Below are positions 8,410 through 19,302 of a DNA stretch of 27,637 bases, piece after piece. Made by a program: the position numbers and the translations under genes. Below the pieces are notes generated by a model. That model did not search any database, was not told the origin of the DNA, and saw nothing but the letters and a program-made list of their open reading frames with translations. Numbering within the stretch: the stretch's first letter is position 1; each line of letters starts with the position of its first letter. The stretch comes from Priapulus caudatus (taxonomy: Eukaryota; Priapulida; Priapulimorpha; Priapulimorphida; Priapulidae), in NCBI RefSeq assembly GCF_000485595.1, contig NW_014577078.1, positions 1,086,928 to 1,114,564 of the forward strand, read 5' to 3'.

Positions 8410-9525
8410 GTAACGCTTGGGGCCCAGGCCTTACGGCTTAGGTAAATGTCGACTTACAGGCAATACTACTCCTATCATCCTTAAGTCGTTTTAAATTTTT
8501 ACAAATTCCTACTACATAACAATAATGTTATGGACTAAAGATAACAATACACTTACAACGTAACGTTTAACGCGACATTTCCATAAAATTATATACTATA
8601 TTGTTCCTGCACAGTGTTGCACATACACGCTGACATACGTCCGTTAACAACCGTAATGACAAAACTATTCAGAACGCTTCTAAATCAGCACCAGTGTCGT
8701 GCAATCACTTCACAATAGCAATCACAGCCGTTTCCATCGCACGTGACATAGGCCTTTATTGTCGCGATGGATCAAATACGACATGTCGAATACGCTGGCG
8801 TCTGCTGGTATTAATTTGGACGCAATCGTTGCGCAGGTGGCTTACGAGAGTTTACTGTAGTTGCAGTATCGCTGTACAAGCGCTAACAGGAACTGGCATT
8901 AAAGCCACTATTTGTCAATTACGTTCTTAATTATTTGTACAACGTACGTCTATATTACATCTAGGTGAATCTTCTACATATTTACACTTTCTCCATACTT
9001 TATATATTTAGGCTGAGTGGTCTTCATGTAAGCAATGTCTTTGCGCCATGATGAAAGACTAACCCATTGACAGTTCTGCGCGCCTATGTTCTGCGGCCAT
9101 TAGTTACGCATCTCCGCGAGAGCGGATGTGCGAGTAAACTGCCGGCCATATTGTTTATCTCGATGCGTTATGCTGCTTTACGTATGCCAGGTGCGCTACC
9201 TTTTGTGTCAAAGACAGTGCGTAGCAGGGAATAGAGCCGCGATAATGGATGACCTGGTGACATAACACACTTGATACATTTAAATTATGGTCAATGCATG
9301 CTCTAAAAGTCTTTTCTTAAGCCCAATACGATCCGTTTGAGCAGCCGTTACATCCACGTTAACGCCATTGTCGCGGCATTTTTACTCGCGCTTTCTGGGA
9401 CGGAAACTCCTCCGGCGACCTTTGACTTAGGCTAAGCGCATGCGCAGTGTTAAACTGTCAACGGTGTATGGACGCTTCCCTGAAGAAATGCGAGCTCTGA
9501 TCAAAAGCCTTGATAATGCAAACAG
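8410..9525. other. Non-coding stretch, moderately CpG-rich at 9060-9450
   Basis: No recognisable exon or RNA. A perfect GCGCATGCGC palindrome (9436-9445) matches the core of the NRF-1 consensus, but no transcript start is evident nearby. The open frame 8694-8930 matches no family. Confidence 0.4.
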
Positions 9526-10109
9526 TTAAAGGGACAGTAGCTCTAGAGTTTTAATGCAACAACTGTACTTACTGTATAACAAATCGTCTATACCCACTGT
9601 ATTTGTACCGAGAATAACTTATATTAATTATTTACACATCAACGCTCAAAATTTGAACGGCGCCATGACACCCGACCGTGCTGCCACCTGAAAAAGTTGC
9701 GTATTTGCATTTTTATTTTGGCAGGTAAATGACCGAGGGCTAATCACAGAAAGTGCAATTATATTTATACTCTAAATGCTATTTAACCGAACGATATTCA
9801 TTTTAGGGCAATTTATCCATATTATAACTGAAACTATATGTCGTTTATAAGATATTACATCCTTTTGCTTTTAAATGAATAATAAGAAATACCTCGGTCT
9901 GTAGCCTTGCTGGAAAGTGGTTTTGCGCAACTTCTCAGATCGTGCGCTTGACAGTGGCGCACCGTCGTTGTAATCAAACTGTAGTCGTTAGTTTTAAAAC
10001 ATTAAAAAAAATATTTCTAATGGTGATTGAACCATGAAACTTTTTATGTAGCGCAATTACTAAATTAGCTGAAAATAACCCTAGAACCTAGAGGCTACTG
10101 TTCCTTTAA
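9526..10109. mobile_element. TTAA-flanked MITE, Kolobok-like (576 bp)
   Basis: TTAA at 9526-9529 and TTAA at 10106-10109 flank an element beginning AGGGACAGTAGCTCTAGAG (9530) and ending in the reverse complement of AGGAACAGTAGCCTCTAG (10105). The terminal inverted repeats are imperfect over about 20 bp. The interior is non-coding. TTAA target sites with termini beginning AGGG/AGGA fit Kolobok-type (less likely piggyBac-type) non-autonomous transposons; the superfamily is inference. Confidence 0.8.
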
Positions 10110-10837
10110 GTCCCAATAGCTAAACAGTAAGCACATCTCTACAAAGGTCGATCACTTATCCCAGGACACCGATAGAGGTTTTCCAGCTTGTTTAGATAGG
10201 GAACAAGACCAATCTTTTCAACCGATGACTGGAGGCGTGCAGCAGGTATACCTAGACAGCTTCACCTCGGTGGATAGATCACTGTATATGTTGACACACA
10301 GCTGGATGTGAAGTGAAGCCTGGGCAAGGTCATGAAGATGAACGTGCCAACATCATTTTGCTTTTCCACAACCATCCAAGGTGGCTTAACTGCACAGGCT
10401 GCCTTCCTTACTTAAGCCAAGGAATAGTAAGCCACTTGCTCCACAGTAGGTGGGGGTGATCTCAGTGTCTGTAAATAAAGCAAACAATTAAAGCACAAAA
10501 TACGTAGGCATATAAAAACTGGTCAAATTATTATATCACAGTTGTCATCTCGCGTCGCATTTTATTGATAAGGTTTAGTAAATTATGTGCTACATTTTTA
10601 ATCATTGATATTAAAATATGTGCCATGCCGCACTATTTGTATATCACCTATCCTAGTACAGGTGCCTTCCGAGCAACTGGCTTCGCTGTCTCAACAGTTT
10701 GCTGTGGCATATATTTCGTAGGTATGCTCCCTACGTTTAAACTCCTCCCTGTGGGACCTGAAAAATTGTTAAATAATTATTGGCTAGTGTATGCACGTTT
10801 GTACATAAAACACAAGTGGCATACGATTGTCTTGTCT
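10110..10837. other. Non-coding stretch, no recognised feature
   Basis: Between the TTAA MITE and the second miniature element. An open frame at 10565-10849 (94 codons, some hydrophobic stretches) resembles no family I know. The more balanced base composition at 10130-10450 could be an old mobile-element or exon remnant, but neither strand gives a sustained recognisable frame. Confidence 0.35.
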
Positions 10838-10952
10838 GGTGTGACCTAGTCCGCAAATGCAGACGTTATAACTCCGCTTTGCTAATCTGAGGGTGCGGGT
10901 TTATCAGGGCCCATTACTGGGGTCTGCATCGGCCTGGCGACTAGGTGTGACC
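10838..10952. mobile_element. Miniature inverted-repeat element, copy B, with 9-bp TSD
   Basis: GGTGTGACC occurs exactly at 10838-10846 and 10944-10952 and brackets a 97-base element (10847-10943) starting TAGTCCGC and ending GGCGACTA. Its interior matches copy A at 7816-7902: CCGCAAATGCAGACGT, CTCCGCTTTGCTAATC, GAGGGTGCGGGTTTA and CCATTACTGGGGTCTG are shared. A perfect 9-bp duplication is typical of Mutator-like elements. The element is too small to encode anything, so it must be mobilised in trans. Superfamily assignment is inference. Confidence 0.8.
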
Positions 10953-10954
10953 CA

Positions 10955-11300
10955 ACCAAAACAATTTTTTAAATTTATATCACCGAATAACATATTTTAG
11001 TTATAATATTAATTAGTAGGCTAGAGTGCATTTAGTTTTCTACTTTCCCGATATTAATTATTACAACAAGATGGTTTGACACATATATTATATATATATA
11101 TTATATATATATTATTATATATGTTTTAATTATTATAGATTATTATCATTCTTAAAGAGATGATTATATTAATTCATAAGGCATTATATTACCAGAAATA
11201 CACTGGTCGAAGCCTGACCTAAAGCAGCTTTCTTCCAAAATGCCTCGACAAATTGTTGCTGTATCAGGATTAAATGACTTGTCAATCCTGTTTATGGCAT
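10955..11300. repeat. AT-rich stretch with (AT)n microsatellite at 11085-11122
   Basis: Mostly A+T. A TATATTATATAT-type dinucleotide array lies at about 11085-11122. No coding or RNA feature recognised. Confidence 0.6.
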
Positions 11301-11307
11301 GTAATAC

Positions 11308-11345
11308 TAGTAGTAGTACTGGTACTACTACGTACTAGTATTATT
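11308..11345. repeat. Short TAC/TAG triplet patch
   Basis: A short (TAG)n-(TAC)n stretch related to the arrays at 7616-8010, isolated in otherwise AT-rich DNA. TACTAGTAGTAGTAC and its neighbour are locally self-complementary. Confidence 0.7.
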
Positions 11346-11559
11346 AATAGGGCCCGTCTCCACTCGGGATTTTTTCCTAATAGATGGAAACTTAAACTCT
11401 TGTTGCGTCCTGCACATGCACCACAACCAACTACGGCACAGCTTTTTCCACGCATGGTCATGAATAAGGAGAAAGTAATATAATAGTATGACTAAAAACA
11501 TAAACAAATAATGAAATATGCATAGGCAGCATTGCTAAGCATAGGGCGGAAGCAAGGCC

Positions 11560-11675
11560 GGACGTGGAGAGTGACTCTAACGGTAACGCCCACGCTACAA
11601 ACGCCACATCGGCAGTGGAAGGCTAAACAAGTCAGCTATCCATGTGTTGTATATATCTATGGTGTTCGAATCCCG
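11560..11675 (-). mobile_element. Dispersed repeat, inverted relative of 7205-7310
   Basis: The reverse complement of 11629-11661 is identical to 7205-7237, and GATGTGGCGT-type sequence follows in the same relative order. On the plus strand the core is immediately followed by GTTCGAATCCC (11664-11674), a good pol III B-box, but no matching A-box was found at tRNA spacing upstream. Confidence 0.5.
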
Positions 11676-11707
11676 TTTGCTTTTTAATTATTTTTTTGTT
11701 TTCTGTA

Positions 11708-11791
11708 TTAGGTTAGGGTTAGGGTTAGGGTTAGGGTTAGGGTTAGGATTAGGGTTAGGGTTAGGGTTAGGGTTAGGTTTAGGGTTAGGGT
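11708..11791 (+). repeat. Interstitial telomeric (TTAGGG)n array
   Basis: About 13 head-to-tail TTAGGG units with a few variants (TTAGG, TTAGGA, TTTAGGG). TTAGGG is the ancestral metazoan telomere repeat. An internal block fits either double-strand-break repair by telomerase or a scaffold end. It sits 30-50 bases after the dispersed repeat at 11560-11675. Confidence 0.95.
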
Positions 11792-12276
11792 CATAATGAT
11801 CCTATACGTCATAATGATACGTCATATAAACAGCCAATTAGAGCAGTCCAAAATTCTGGAATGGATATGTTGGTTAGGAAAAAAAAATTCGCGACCGGGG
11901 CTTAGCAATATCAGTGGCTACAAAAATGGCACTTCTACAAGAAACTCTAGAAATACCATACCCCATTGAAGCCATTGCAGCTTTTGACATCCACACGCGT
12001 GCAAAAATTGATAGATTGATATCCGCATTCCTTGGGCGTACATTTATCACAGTCTCAGTATTACGAACCTCCAACACGTAATGAACTACTGATGAAAGCC
12101 CCTCACTTCATCAACCACACGAACACGTGTCAGTGGCGTAAAGTTCGTACAACGTTTTTTTGTGTTTAACGATTTACGTTTTCGCGTAAATTATATACAT
12201 CTGCTATACATATTGACCACGTCTTGCGACCAATGGCTAAACTACTCCAGTTTATGTATATACATGTGCTAGTTTT
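11792..12276. other. Non-coding stretch, nothing recognised
   Basis: Contains CATAATGATCCTATACGTC / CATAATGATACGTCATA tandem-like sequence at 11791-11826, just after the telomeric array. The remainder shows no recognisable feature. Minus-strand frame 11874-12077 has no known motif. Confidence 0.4.
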
Positions 12277-12294
12277 GTGTGTGTGTGTGTGTGG

Positions 12295-12330
<36 letters not shown>
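12277..12330. repeat. (GT)n microsatellite ending at an assembly gap
   Basis: GT dinucleotide run with a GGCT interruption, running directly into the N block, so its real length is unknown. Confidence 0.95.
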
Positions 12331-12340
12331 NNNNNNNNNN
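12331..12340. other. Assembly gap (10 N)
   Basis: Ten consecutive N, a nominal gap size. Order and distance across it depend on scaffolding. Confidence 1.
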
Positions 12341-12845
12341 CCTCAAGCTATCGCGAGCGTTACGATTTCGCCCGCAATACCCAGTCTATGCTAATGTATG
12401 TGCCGAATGCTCGCTGGCATTCGCATCGATCTAACGCTATGGTTCCGATAATCCGTTGATCTAATTGCAGTGGCATCTAATTCGAAGATATCCTGGTTCA
12501 CGCGTATACCTGGAATGTATAAATATATAAATCTATAATACCCACGTATTTTAAAAATTAGTCGTTAATCCATCAAATAAAATATAGAATATACATTAAA
12601 TATAAATTAATCACTCTCGAAAACACCTGATAAAAGTAAATACCAATAGCTGACATCAATTAATACATAGTAAAACTTAGAGGGAGCAAGAGGATATTAA
12701 ATGCATCGCAATATAATAACAATAAGATAAGATAAATGAAATAAATAAACTGAATTACAAACTAGATATAAAAGCTACAAATACTTCTAATATATCTAGA
12801 GTTGACAATATGGAATAAAAATCTGTATAGAAGACAAAGATTTAT
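12341..12845. other. AT-rich non-coding stretch
   Basis: A short CG-richer piece after the gap is followed by strongly A-rich sequence. No coding or RNA feature recognised. Confidence 0.45.
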
Positions 12846-13220
12846 CTCCAAGCCTTGTTTGCGTGGCGTGCTCTCTCAGTCCGAGTGCGCGGTCTTCGAG
12901 CGATTCTGCGCGCGCCCCCAGAGACTACCCGATGCCTATGTCTAATTGTGTACATCGAGGCGTAAATGGTCCGCGTTCTGCATTGGTCGAACAGTTTACT
13001 GTTGGTCGCGTGACGGTGCTTGACATGGCAAATAATTATCCGCTGCCGGCCCGTGTGTTTCACGATGCAGTCGTTGTTCCACTTCGAATGCAGCAGGTGT
13101 GCAGCGTTCTCGGCAGACCGGGCAGGTCTGACAGGCACGTGTGCATGGTAAAATCTGATTATAATAATATTCAACGGTGCGTTTTTTCTGCCGCACTGCA
13201 TCGCGCAGTAGTTCCTAATG
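12846..13220. other. CpG-richer stretch just before the duplication
   Basis: Base composition changes sharply from AT-rich at 12845. Overlapping open frames occur on both strands (plus 12863-13300, 145 codons; minus 12842-13231, 129 codons). Their mutual overlap and the lack of any known motif suggest chance opening in CG-rich DNA. Promoter-like sequence is a possibility. The homology to 24358 onward begins only at about 13221. Confidence 0.35.
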
Positions 13221-16200
13221 TTTCTATACACTTCACACGCGATTCAAATATGACTGGAAACAGAAACACACGTAGTCACGTTTTTCGAAAATCACATTAG
13301 AAATGTACTACTTGTTTTGTCTATACCGCTCTGCTCCCGGAGGCTCTAAGATCGTTATTTATGCGTTTGAGAACCGTCCATACCGTACAATCTGGCCCAC
13401 CGTTTTGAAAACGAAACTTAATCCTAAACCTGCCTGCCGTCTCACGACAGCCTTATGTAGCCCAGGTTATAATACTAGACGTCCTAAATACCCCATAGAC
13501 AGTTCTTCGCTCTCACACATCGCGACGTAGAATTGTTCGCTATTTTTTCTCTCTTACGAACGCGCTATCAAACTCGCAGAGCTTCGACGCGGAAAAGTCG
13601 TTATCCTTTTTCATATCCAGTGGCAATGGCGGCTGCATTACGACGGTTTTGAATATTCACGGGAAGGACGTCACGTTTTTATTATTTCCAATCGCACGTG
13701 TTGAGTTGCGTGCAGCAGGTCCACATTGGCATCCTTTATCATACCGCTTTGTTCATTAAGAAATTACCTCGGTTCGCCTCAGTATATGAAACCAATCATG
13801 GCATTCTAGTGGTGCCTCGGTCCGGTCTACGTTTATAATTATACTCGCGACTTTTCCGGACTATAACTCTAAAGTAAGTGCTTGCCTTGCGAAAAATCAG
13901 AGGACAGAATACTGCTCTGACATGCCAAGTTTTTCTCGTTTAATTACCCAGCTGGCACTCTATCAGCTAAGACTCAGAAGCGGCTACTTGCGCGGAGAGC
14001 ATTAATATTTCTGTACTATTAATCATGCATATATTGCCCCTTAATTCGCAGATACGTTGCTAATGTGTAAGAAATAACATAAACCAACGCCTAAATCGCA
14101 GTCATCAAGTTTAAATAGGGGGCGAGTCGATCTGATCGTAATGCGATTATTTAATTTGAGATAATTTACGTGTGGTAGCGTTAGAGATTAAGAGCTAAGA
14201 CAGAGCTTTAGAATTTGCGGTATATAGCTTCACAATAGGTAGCCCATTTCCGTCCAAAGTATGTTTACTTATTTCGCGGCACTTCATTGTGTTTTCATTA
14301 CCTCTATTATAACTTGGAAGACAAAATGCTAAATTGAAAAAGCATACCGAAAAATCGCGACTTAATAAGTTCAACACGTAATGGCCTAAGCAACAGAGTA
14401 TTATAGTTTCCTCTCTTCCATGTGGCTTCGCCACATAGCCGTGAGCGTGAATCCTCCACTACAATTAATCTGTATCTAGAAATCTAAATAGATCAGGCCG
14501 TGATTTATCGAAGAGCGCTTACAATGCCCTATAAAGGGATGGTCACCTGTAATTAAGAGAGTTTTTTCATCGTGGGGTTGAGTAATGTGTGGTGCGAGAC
14601 ACAGATTGATTAAGGCAGCTGCAGATGTTTGAGGTATGCGCACTACAACATTTAATAGTATGGATTGATAGCAGGCCAGCGGATAACGCAGTAAATAGTC
14701 GTGTCCGTAGTCGAATACTATGGTGTTGATGAATGCGGCTATTATAGAGTTTGCGTCTATTATTAGGCCTATACCTCTAAGCTCTAACCCTAGACTCTAC
14801 CCTATCCCCAGTAACAGGGAAGCTTCTCACTCTGTTCCAATGTCTGTCGTGCAGACCTCCGTACCGAGCGACACATTTACTTATACGAGCCTTTATCGCA
14901 GTATTGTGGTAGTTGTCTGGTGTCTGCAAGCTTTCACGTTCCGGTAGTGACATAATTGCTTCCTTAGTTATTACCCAGGCAGCGAGCATTTAAAGCGCCA
15001 AAGTACCTTGTACTGGTATATAAGCTGTCTTCCGGAGTGCTGGCACGCGAGTGTATCAGTTGGACCTCCTCGGCGCTCGTATATGACTTTATTCTAATTA
15101 TATTACCGCTCAAATTTTGCCATTTAATTTGAACATAGTTATTATAAACGCCACACGAATGCTTCAGTACCATCGCAATATCCGCATCAGTACCATTGTT
15201 TTTTTTTCTTTATATTGCAACTCTACGGCGAGGAGATGTGCCATGTTATATCCAACAGAGGTTTGGGCGACAAAGAGATAAAATGTATCGTGTCTTCAAT
15301 GTTTAACTCGACTGATAAACCTTAAGGTAAGTACATGATTTGGCCGAATCTGGCATTATCATTCATATAAAACATCGATGTATTTCTTCTTGACAAATCC
15401 CGTATCATTGCGAATACTTCTATCCTGCGTAAAATATTGTCTATAACTACTCTCGTCAGCTCGGTTTACTTCTGGTCATTTTCATTTATGCAGCACTATA
15501 TTCCATTTGTCAATTATATAATTTCATTGAGGAAGGAGAACTTGTTTTCTAACAATTCCGATTTGTACTGGCATTGTTTAGCACATTTTTACATCTCGTT
15601 ATCATTTCTTTATCAAGAACACTTCGTCCGGCGAATCGAAATATACGTGTAGTTAGTAATTTCAGAGATTGTCCAGCGGCCTACTATCGACCTCGGGTCA
15701 CAAGAGCCGCTACGCACATGATTGACCGTGGAGTGCTTCTGAAGCGTAGCCTAGAATCCACCCGCTGTTCGCCAACGAGCGCGCATCAACCAAAAGTCGT
15801 TCTTAGAAGTCTCAACCCGATTTCGTATCCTGGGGTTTAACCTGTCTTTTCAGCTGCATTTCCCTGAACGCACCGAGTCATAGCGGCTACCATTATACAG
15901 CTAAGCAATCCATAAGCGTGATGTTCACACGTGAGGCGCTTGATTCGATTGTAGCTGTGTACAACAAAACAGGTTCGTACCACGCTCTAAACGCGAGATG
16001 CGACGTCAGAAAGGAACTCGTATAGGCGGCGAACGTTGGGGCGAGTAGAAACGAGGACCCTCGGCGTAAGCCTCGAGATCGCAACTGCAGGCCCTGATGG
16101 TCGTGCATGGCCGTCGTCCGCGCAACAGTCGTGCCCGTTTACGCTGGCGCTGCGGCTTCGTATGGGCATAGCGTCGCGGCATGCATCTTATATACGTTCA

Positions 16201-17168
16201 TCAATGTTCTATTCTGAGTACGTCCGTACCTGTTCGTCGCCTCTGTCAATCACGTTCCGCAGCGTTCTGATGTGGGACTCACGTTCGTCCTTCCAGTGGC
16301 GGGCAAACTTTTTTCCTCTGCAAGTTCGTTCAGTCGTGCAGGTTCTTCATCTGTCTAACTACTCCGCCGCCGCCTACGTGCTCGTCGTGATGGCCACGCT
16401 CGCTTTCAGGCGATCTGCCGGCCGCTGCCGACATGTCGTTGGTACGGCGACGAAAGCGAACCTTGTATTGGCCGGCGCCGCGTTAACTCTGGTATCGCCG
16501 TCCATCACCTTCCGCAGGTGGATGCTCTTCTCCTACTCAATGGCAGATCCCGGACTTCCGCGCATCTACAGACTGCTGGGTGCTGTGGAACCACGCGTGG
16601 AGGCGGACGTTCTACGGTCTGTCTGGTTCGGTCTGTCTCCGTTCTTTTCATTTCCGATGATCATCATCCTCATTCGTCTCCTTACAGCTGATCTGCTTAA
16701 ACCGTCTTGGAGAACATCCACGATAAGACGTGCTAGCTTGCCCGTAAGCGAAGATCGCTTCAGGGTGTTGCGAACGCAACAACTGTCAAGTACGATTTCA
16801 ACCTGAGACGCATTCGTCGAGGACTCTGTGAATTTGCGTAAAGATTCAAAGACCGGGAAGCTGATCGCTGGTCGTCGTGCTTAGTGTACATCTTCTGCTG
16901 GAACGCCGTATTTCACGGCGGAACATATGCTTTTCGTCTTCTGCGAAGAAATGGCACAATCGTTACCTGTGGCAGTTAATGTGCGGGCTTTCCATACTAC
17001 GATTTGCCATCACAGTCTTCAAGCAATTATAAGCGTATCAATCAGCGACGCACACTTGTTACGTTATCCCGTTCTTTTCTCGCGACTTTTGCTACGTCCT
17101 CTTCTCTCACACACACACGCGCGCGCGCCACCGACGTACGCGCACACTTCACCAAGTATATCTCACAC
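13221..17168 (+). repeat. Large direct duplication, copy 1 (indel-rich version)
   Basis: Collinear with 24358-27637 from TTCTATACAC (13222 and about 24359) through CGTAGTCACGTTTTTCGAAA, the receptor exon, and the GCGCGC/CACAC repeat to TCACA near 17168 (window end in copy 2). Islands of exact identity, tens of bases at most, are separated by small indels every few to about 20 bases. This copy is longer overall (about 3.95 kb against 3.28 kb). The dominance of indels over substitutions, equally in exon and non-coding DNA, fits uncorrected long-read sequence or a poorly polished haplotig better than neutral divergence. Confidence 0.9.
15921..16974 (+). pseudogene. Frameshifted copy of vasopressin/oxytocin-type receptor exon
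   Basis: Collinear with 26560-27499 but 1054 instead of 940 bases, with many frame changes. Receptor segments flicker through the frames: YVLVVMA (TM3 end), TATKANL..AGAALTL (TM4), then LFSY, and near the end ATG-TTT-like LFVFCEE (TM6 end). The initiating double ATG is reduced to one (15921), DRF and CWTP motifs are broken, and the splice donor reads GTTAAT instead of GTAAGT (16975). By chance a frame at 16036-16806 stays open for 256 codons, but most of it is out of register. It could be a real pseudogene or a sequencing artefact; as given, it cannot encode a receptor. Confidence 0.85.
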
Positions 17169-17560
17169 CACACACACTCCACATCACACACACACACACA
17201 CACACACACACATCTTTTGCTTCCTACGGGACACACATCATCATGCACACACACCACACATCACATCAACACATTTGAACCGCAACGCGCGCGCACATCT
17301 CACACACACAACCACACATTTTCTATGTACAAAAGAGTAGTTACACACACACAACCACGCACAACGACATTCACTGCACAAACGCACAGGTTCACAGGCA
17401 GGCAGGCTACACGCACTAGCGACGCACCACAGCTTACTTAGCAGCAACACCACCACCCGAGCCACACACACCATCACACCACACACTCAGACACAGCGTA
17501 CCGTCACACACATACACGTCCGCATATGCATCACGCACACGGCACGAGTGGAGTAGTGTG
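17100..17560. repeat. CA-rich microsatellite region
   Basis: CT, then CACACA and CGCGCG runs, including a long (CA)n at 17187-17212, dispersed among ACACAC-rich sequence to about 17560. The first part aligns with the repeat that closes the window at 27574-27637. Thr/His-rich open frames here are translations of the repeat. Confidence 0.85.
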
Positions 17561-19029
17561 CTACATCCACGCACGCACGGTGAGGATTCACGCACGCACG
17601 CTACGCCTAACGCAACGCAATAATATATCCATATATATATAATATCAATATATATCATATTCTGGTGTCTGTTCGATAACACAAGGAGTCTTGGATCTAT
17701 TTTCCTAAAGATGGCGAGACACAATGTATTGATGGCAGCATACGTAGCTGTAAAAGAAATAAACCATACTTTCATTTTTATCCGCACCACAATGGATAGC
17801 AGAATACACTAAATTAGACCATGCATAATTACGCAAAATTTGTTCTAAGCCTTAGTTCTAGCCCTATCTCAATAATATTGATTTATCGATTTCAATGTTC
17901 ATACTATAATTCCGCTAATGCAGTGAGAAATACAACTGCCTATAATCGCCAAAGGCATATGCTATCAGGAGTAAATAAAGACAAATTTGTCTTTAATTTG
18001 TCATTATTAACTCCTGATATATATCCCAGTAAAAGAGGAATAAAAAGCGGCATAGGGAGTTAGGGACATCTTACATCACAAAATCAACGCCAAGAAAAAC
18101 AAACGCATGTTTGGCCAATGTACATGCTTCAGTAAGCTAGCCACATTTATAAAATATGTGAGCTAAAACTCATATGGCAACGAGTATTCTACGATAGATC
18201 TACTTGATGAGATCAAATCCAAATCCGATAACCGTTTGGACGATTGGCGCCTTTGGTTTGACCCGTTTGGAAGGAAGCAATGCGAATTTTTACGCGACTT
18301 CGTGCCGTATTAAGACTAATACTAAACGCCGCGTGATTTTTGAGTCGCTTTCTAAAATATTTGCTGTGAGTTCACGGCGAACAAAGGATTATTCAACGAG
18401 AGCAAACGCTGACGGATCTTCCGGTTCGCACCTCATAGCGATGGACGGTAGCGTGCACTTTGGCCTCGCCAAGTTTTATCGGCTGGGTAAATTTACAGAG
18501 TACTCATGTGCGTTAATCCCGAACTCATGCGTCATGCGAAATTAAGCAATCATCATGCTAATTATCATATTAATGAACGCATTAATCAAATATCCGCCTA
18601 ATCGATTTTCGAATTCACATGAGCGCATCTTAACACTTCCAGTAAATATTGTCGCGTCAACTCTTTTACGTCTAATACCTAGTTGATTACATGTACACAC
18701 GTCATTGTGACGTACGTGGCTCTCCGAGTTCCACGCCACAAACAGCTCTTAGCTCTCAAGCTCTTTTTAAACATGGAGACCTGTACTCATTAAGGTTGCT
18801 TATATTACTCATTACTACCTCCACGTTCTATGGAGTAGCGGCAGGCAGGAATGATTTATTAATGATAGTTTCTAAAGCCACTGCCGTTAGGCATCCTAAC
18901 CGCACACTTCTATTTAATCCGACGCGTCTCTACAATTTCATAGAGCCGTAGCAATTGATCACGCTTCATATTCGAAATTGACATGATTTGTCTGAATTTT
19001 CGGACTTATCTATACATCTAAACGTTTTC
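17561..19029. other. Non-coding stretch, nothing recognised
   Basis: Includes a TATATA-rich patch at 17620-17660. The open frame 18204-18545 (113 codons) has no recognisable motif or membrane segment and no supporting splice or codon pattern that I could see. Confidence 0.4.
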
Positions 19030-19195
19030 GTGCACATGTGGCTTGGAAGCAGAAGATGCCGCAATTGCACGTGTTAAGGACAATTGCCATGCATCTGTCT
19101 AAGCAGCTTCACCTGATCACCCGAGTGTGCTGACTGAATAGTAACAAAGATATATTCGTTGTATACTTGTATAATTTATATTGGTCCTTCTCTCC
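19030..19195 (+). repeat. Diverged direct repeat, copy 1
   Basis: Starts GTGCACATGTGGCTTGGAAG, contains GACAATTGCCATGCATCTGT and ends with TTATATTGGTCCTTCTCTC. Homologous in the same order to 20656-20815, estimated by eye at 75-80% identity. No terminal inverted repeats or coding were recognised. Confidence 0.75.
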
Positions 19196-19302
19196 CATCT
19201 CGCTTTCTCCCGCTCTCCACCTCTCCTCTCTCTTTCTCTCGCTCTCTCTCTCTTTCTTTCTCTCTCGCTTCCCCTCTCTATCCATCTCTCTCTCTCTCAT
19301 TA
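19180..19302. repeat. (CT)n-rich microsatellite
   Basis: TCTC/TTTC dinucleotide-rich sequence directly following the direct-repeat unit. The second copy of that unit is followed by a shorter, decayed CTCT/TTTT stretch. Confidence 0.9.

Noticed and set aside
10565-10849. 94-codon open frame with hydrophobic segments
   Set aside because: No known family; it ends in the target duplication and start of the miniature element, and composition suggests chance.
12842-13300. Overlapping open frames of 145 (plus) and 129 (minus) codons
   Set aside because: They overlap antisense in CG-rich DNA, match no family, and the end of the plus frame enters the duplication where copy 2 does not keep it.
16975-16980. 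Splice donor in receptor copy 1
   Set aside because: The equivalent site reads GTTAAT and the upstream frame is broken, so there is no functional junction.
16927-17486. His/Thr-rich plus frames and Cys/Val-rich minus frames
   Set aside because: Direct translations of CA/TG repeats; only the first few codons of the plus frame derive from the receptor TM6 region.
18204-18545. 113-codon open frame
   Set aside because: No recognisable domain, repeat or splice context; it is within chance expectation for the window.
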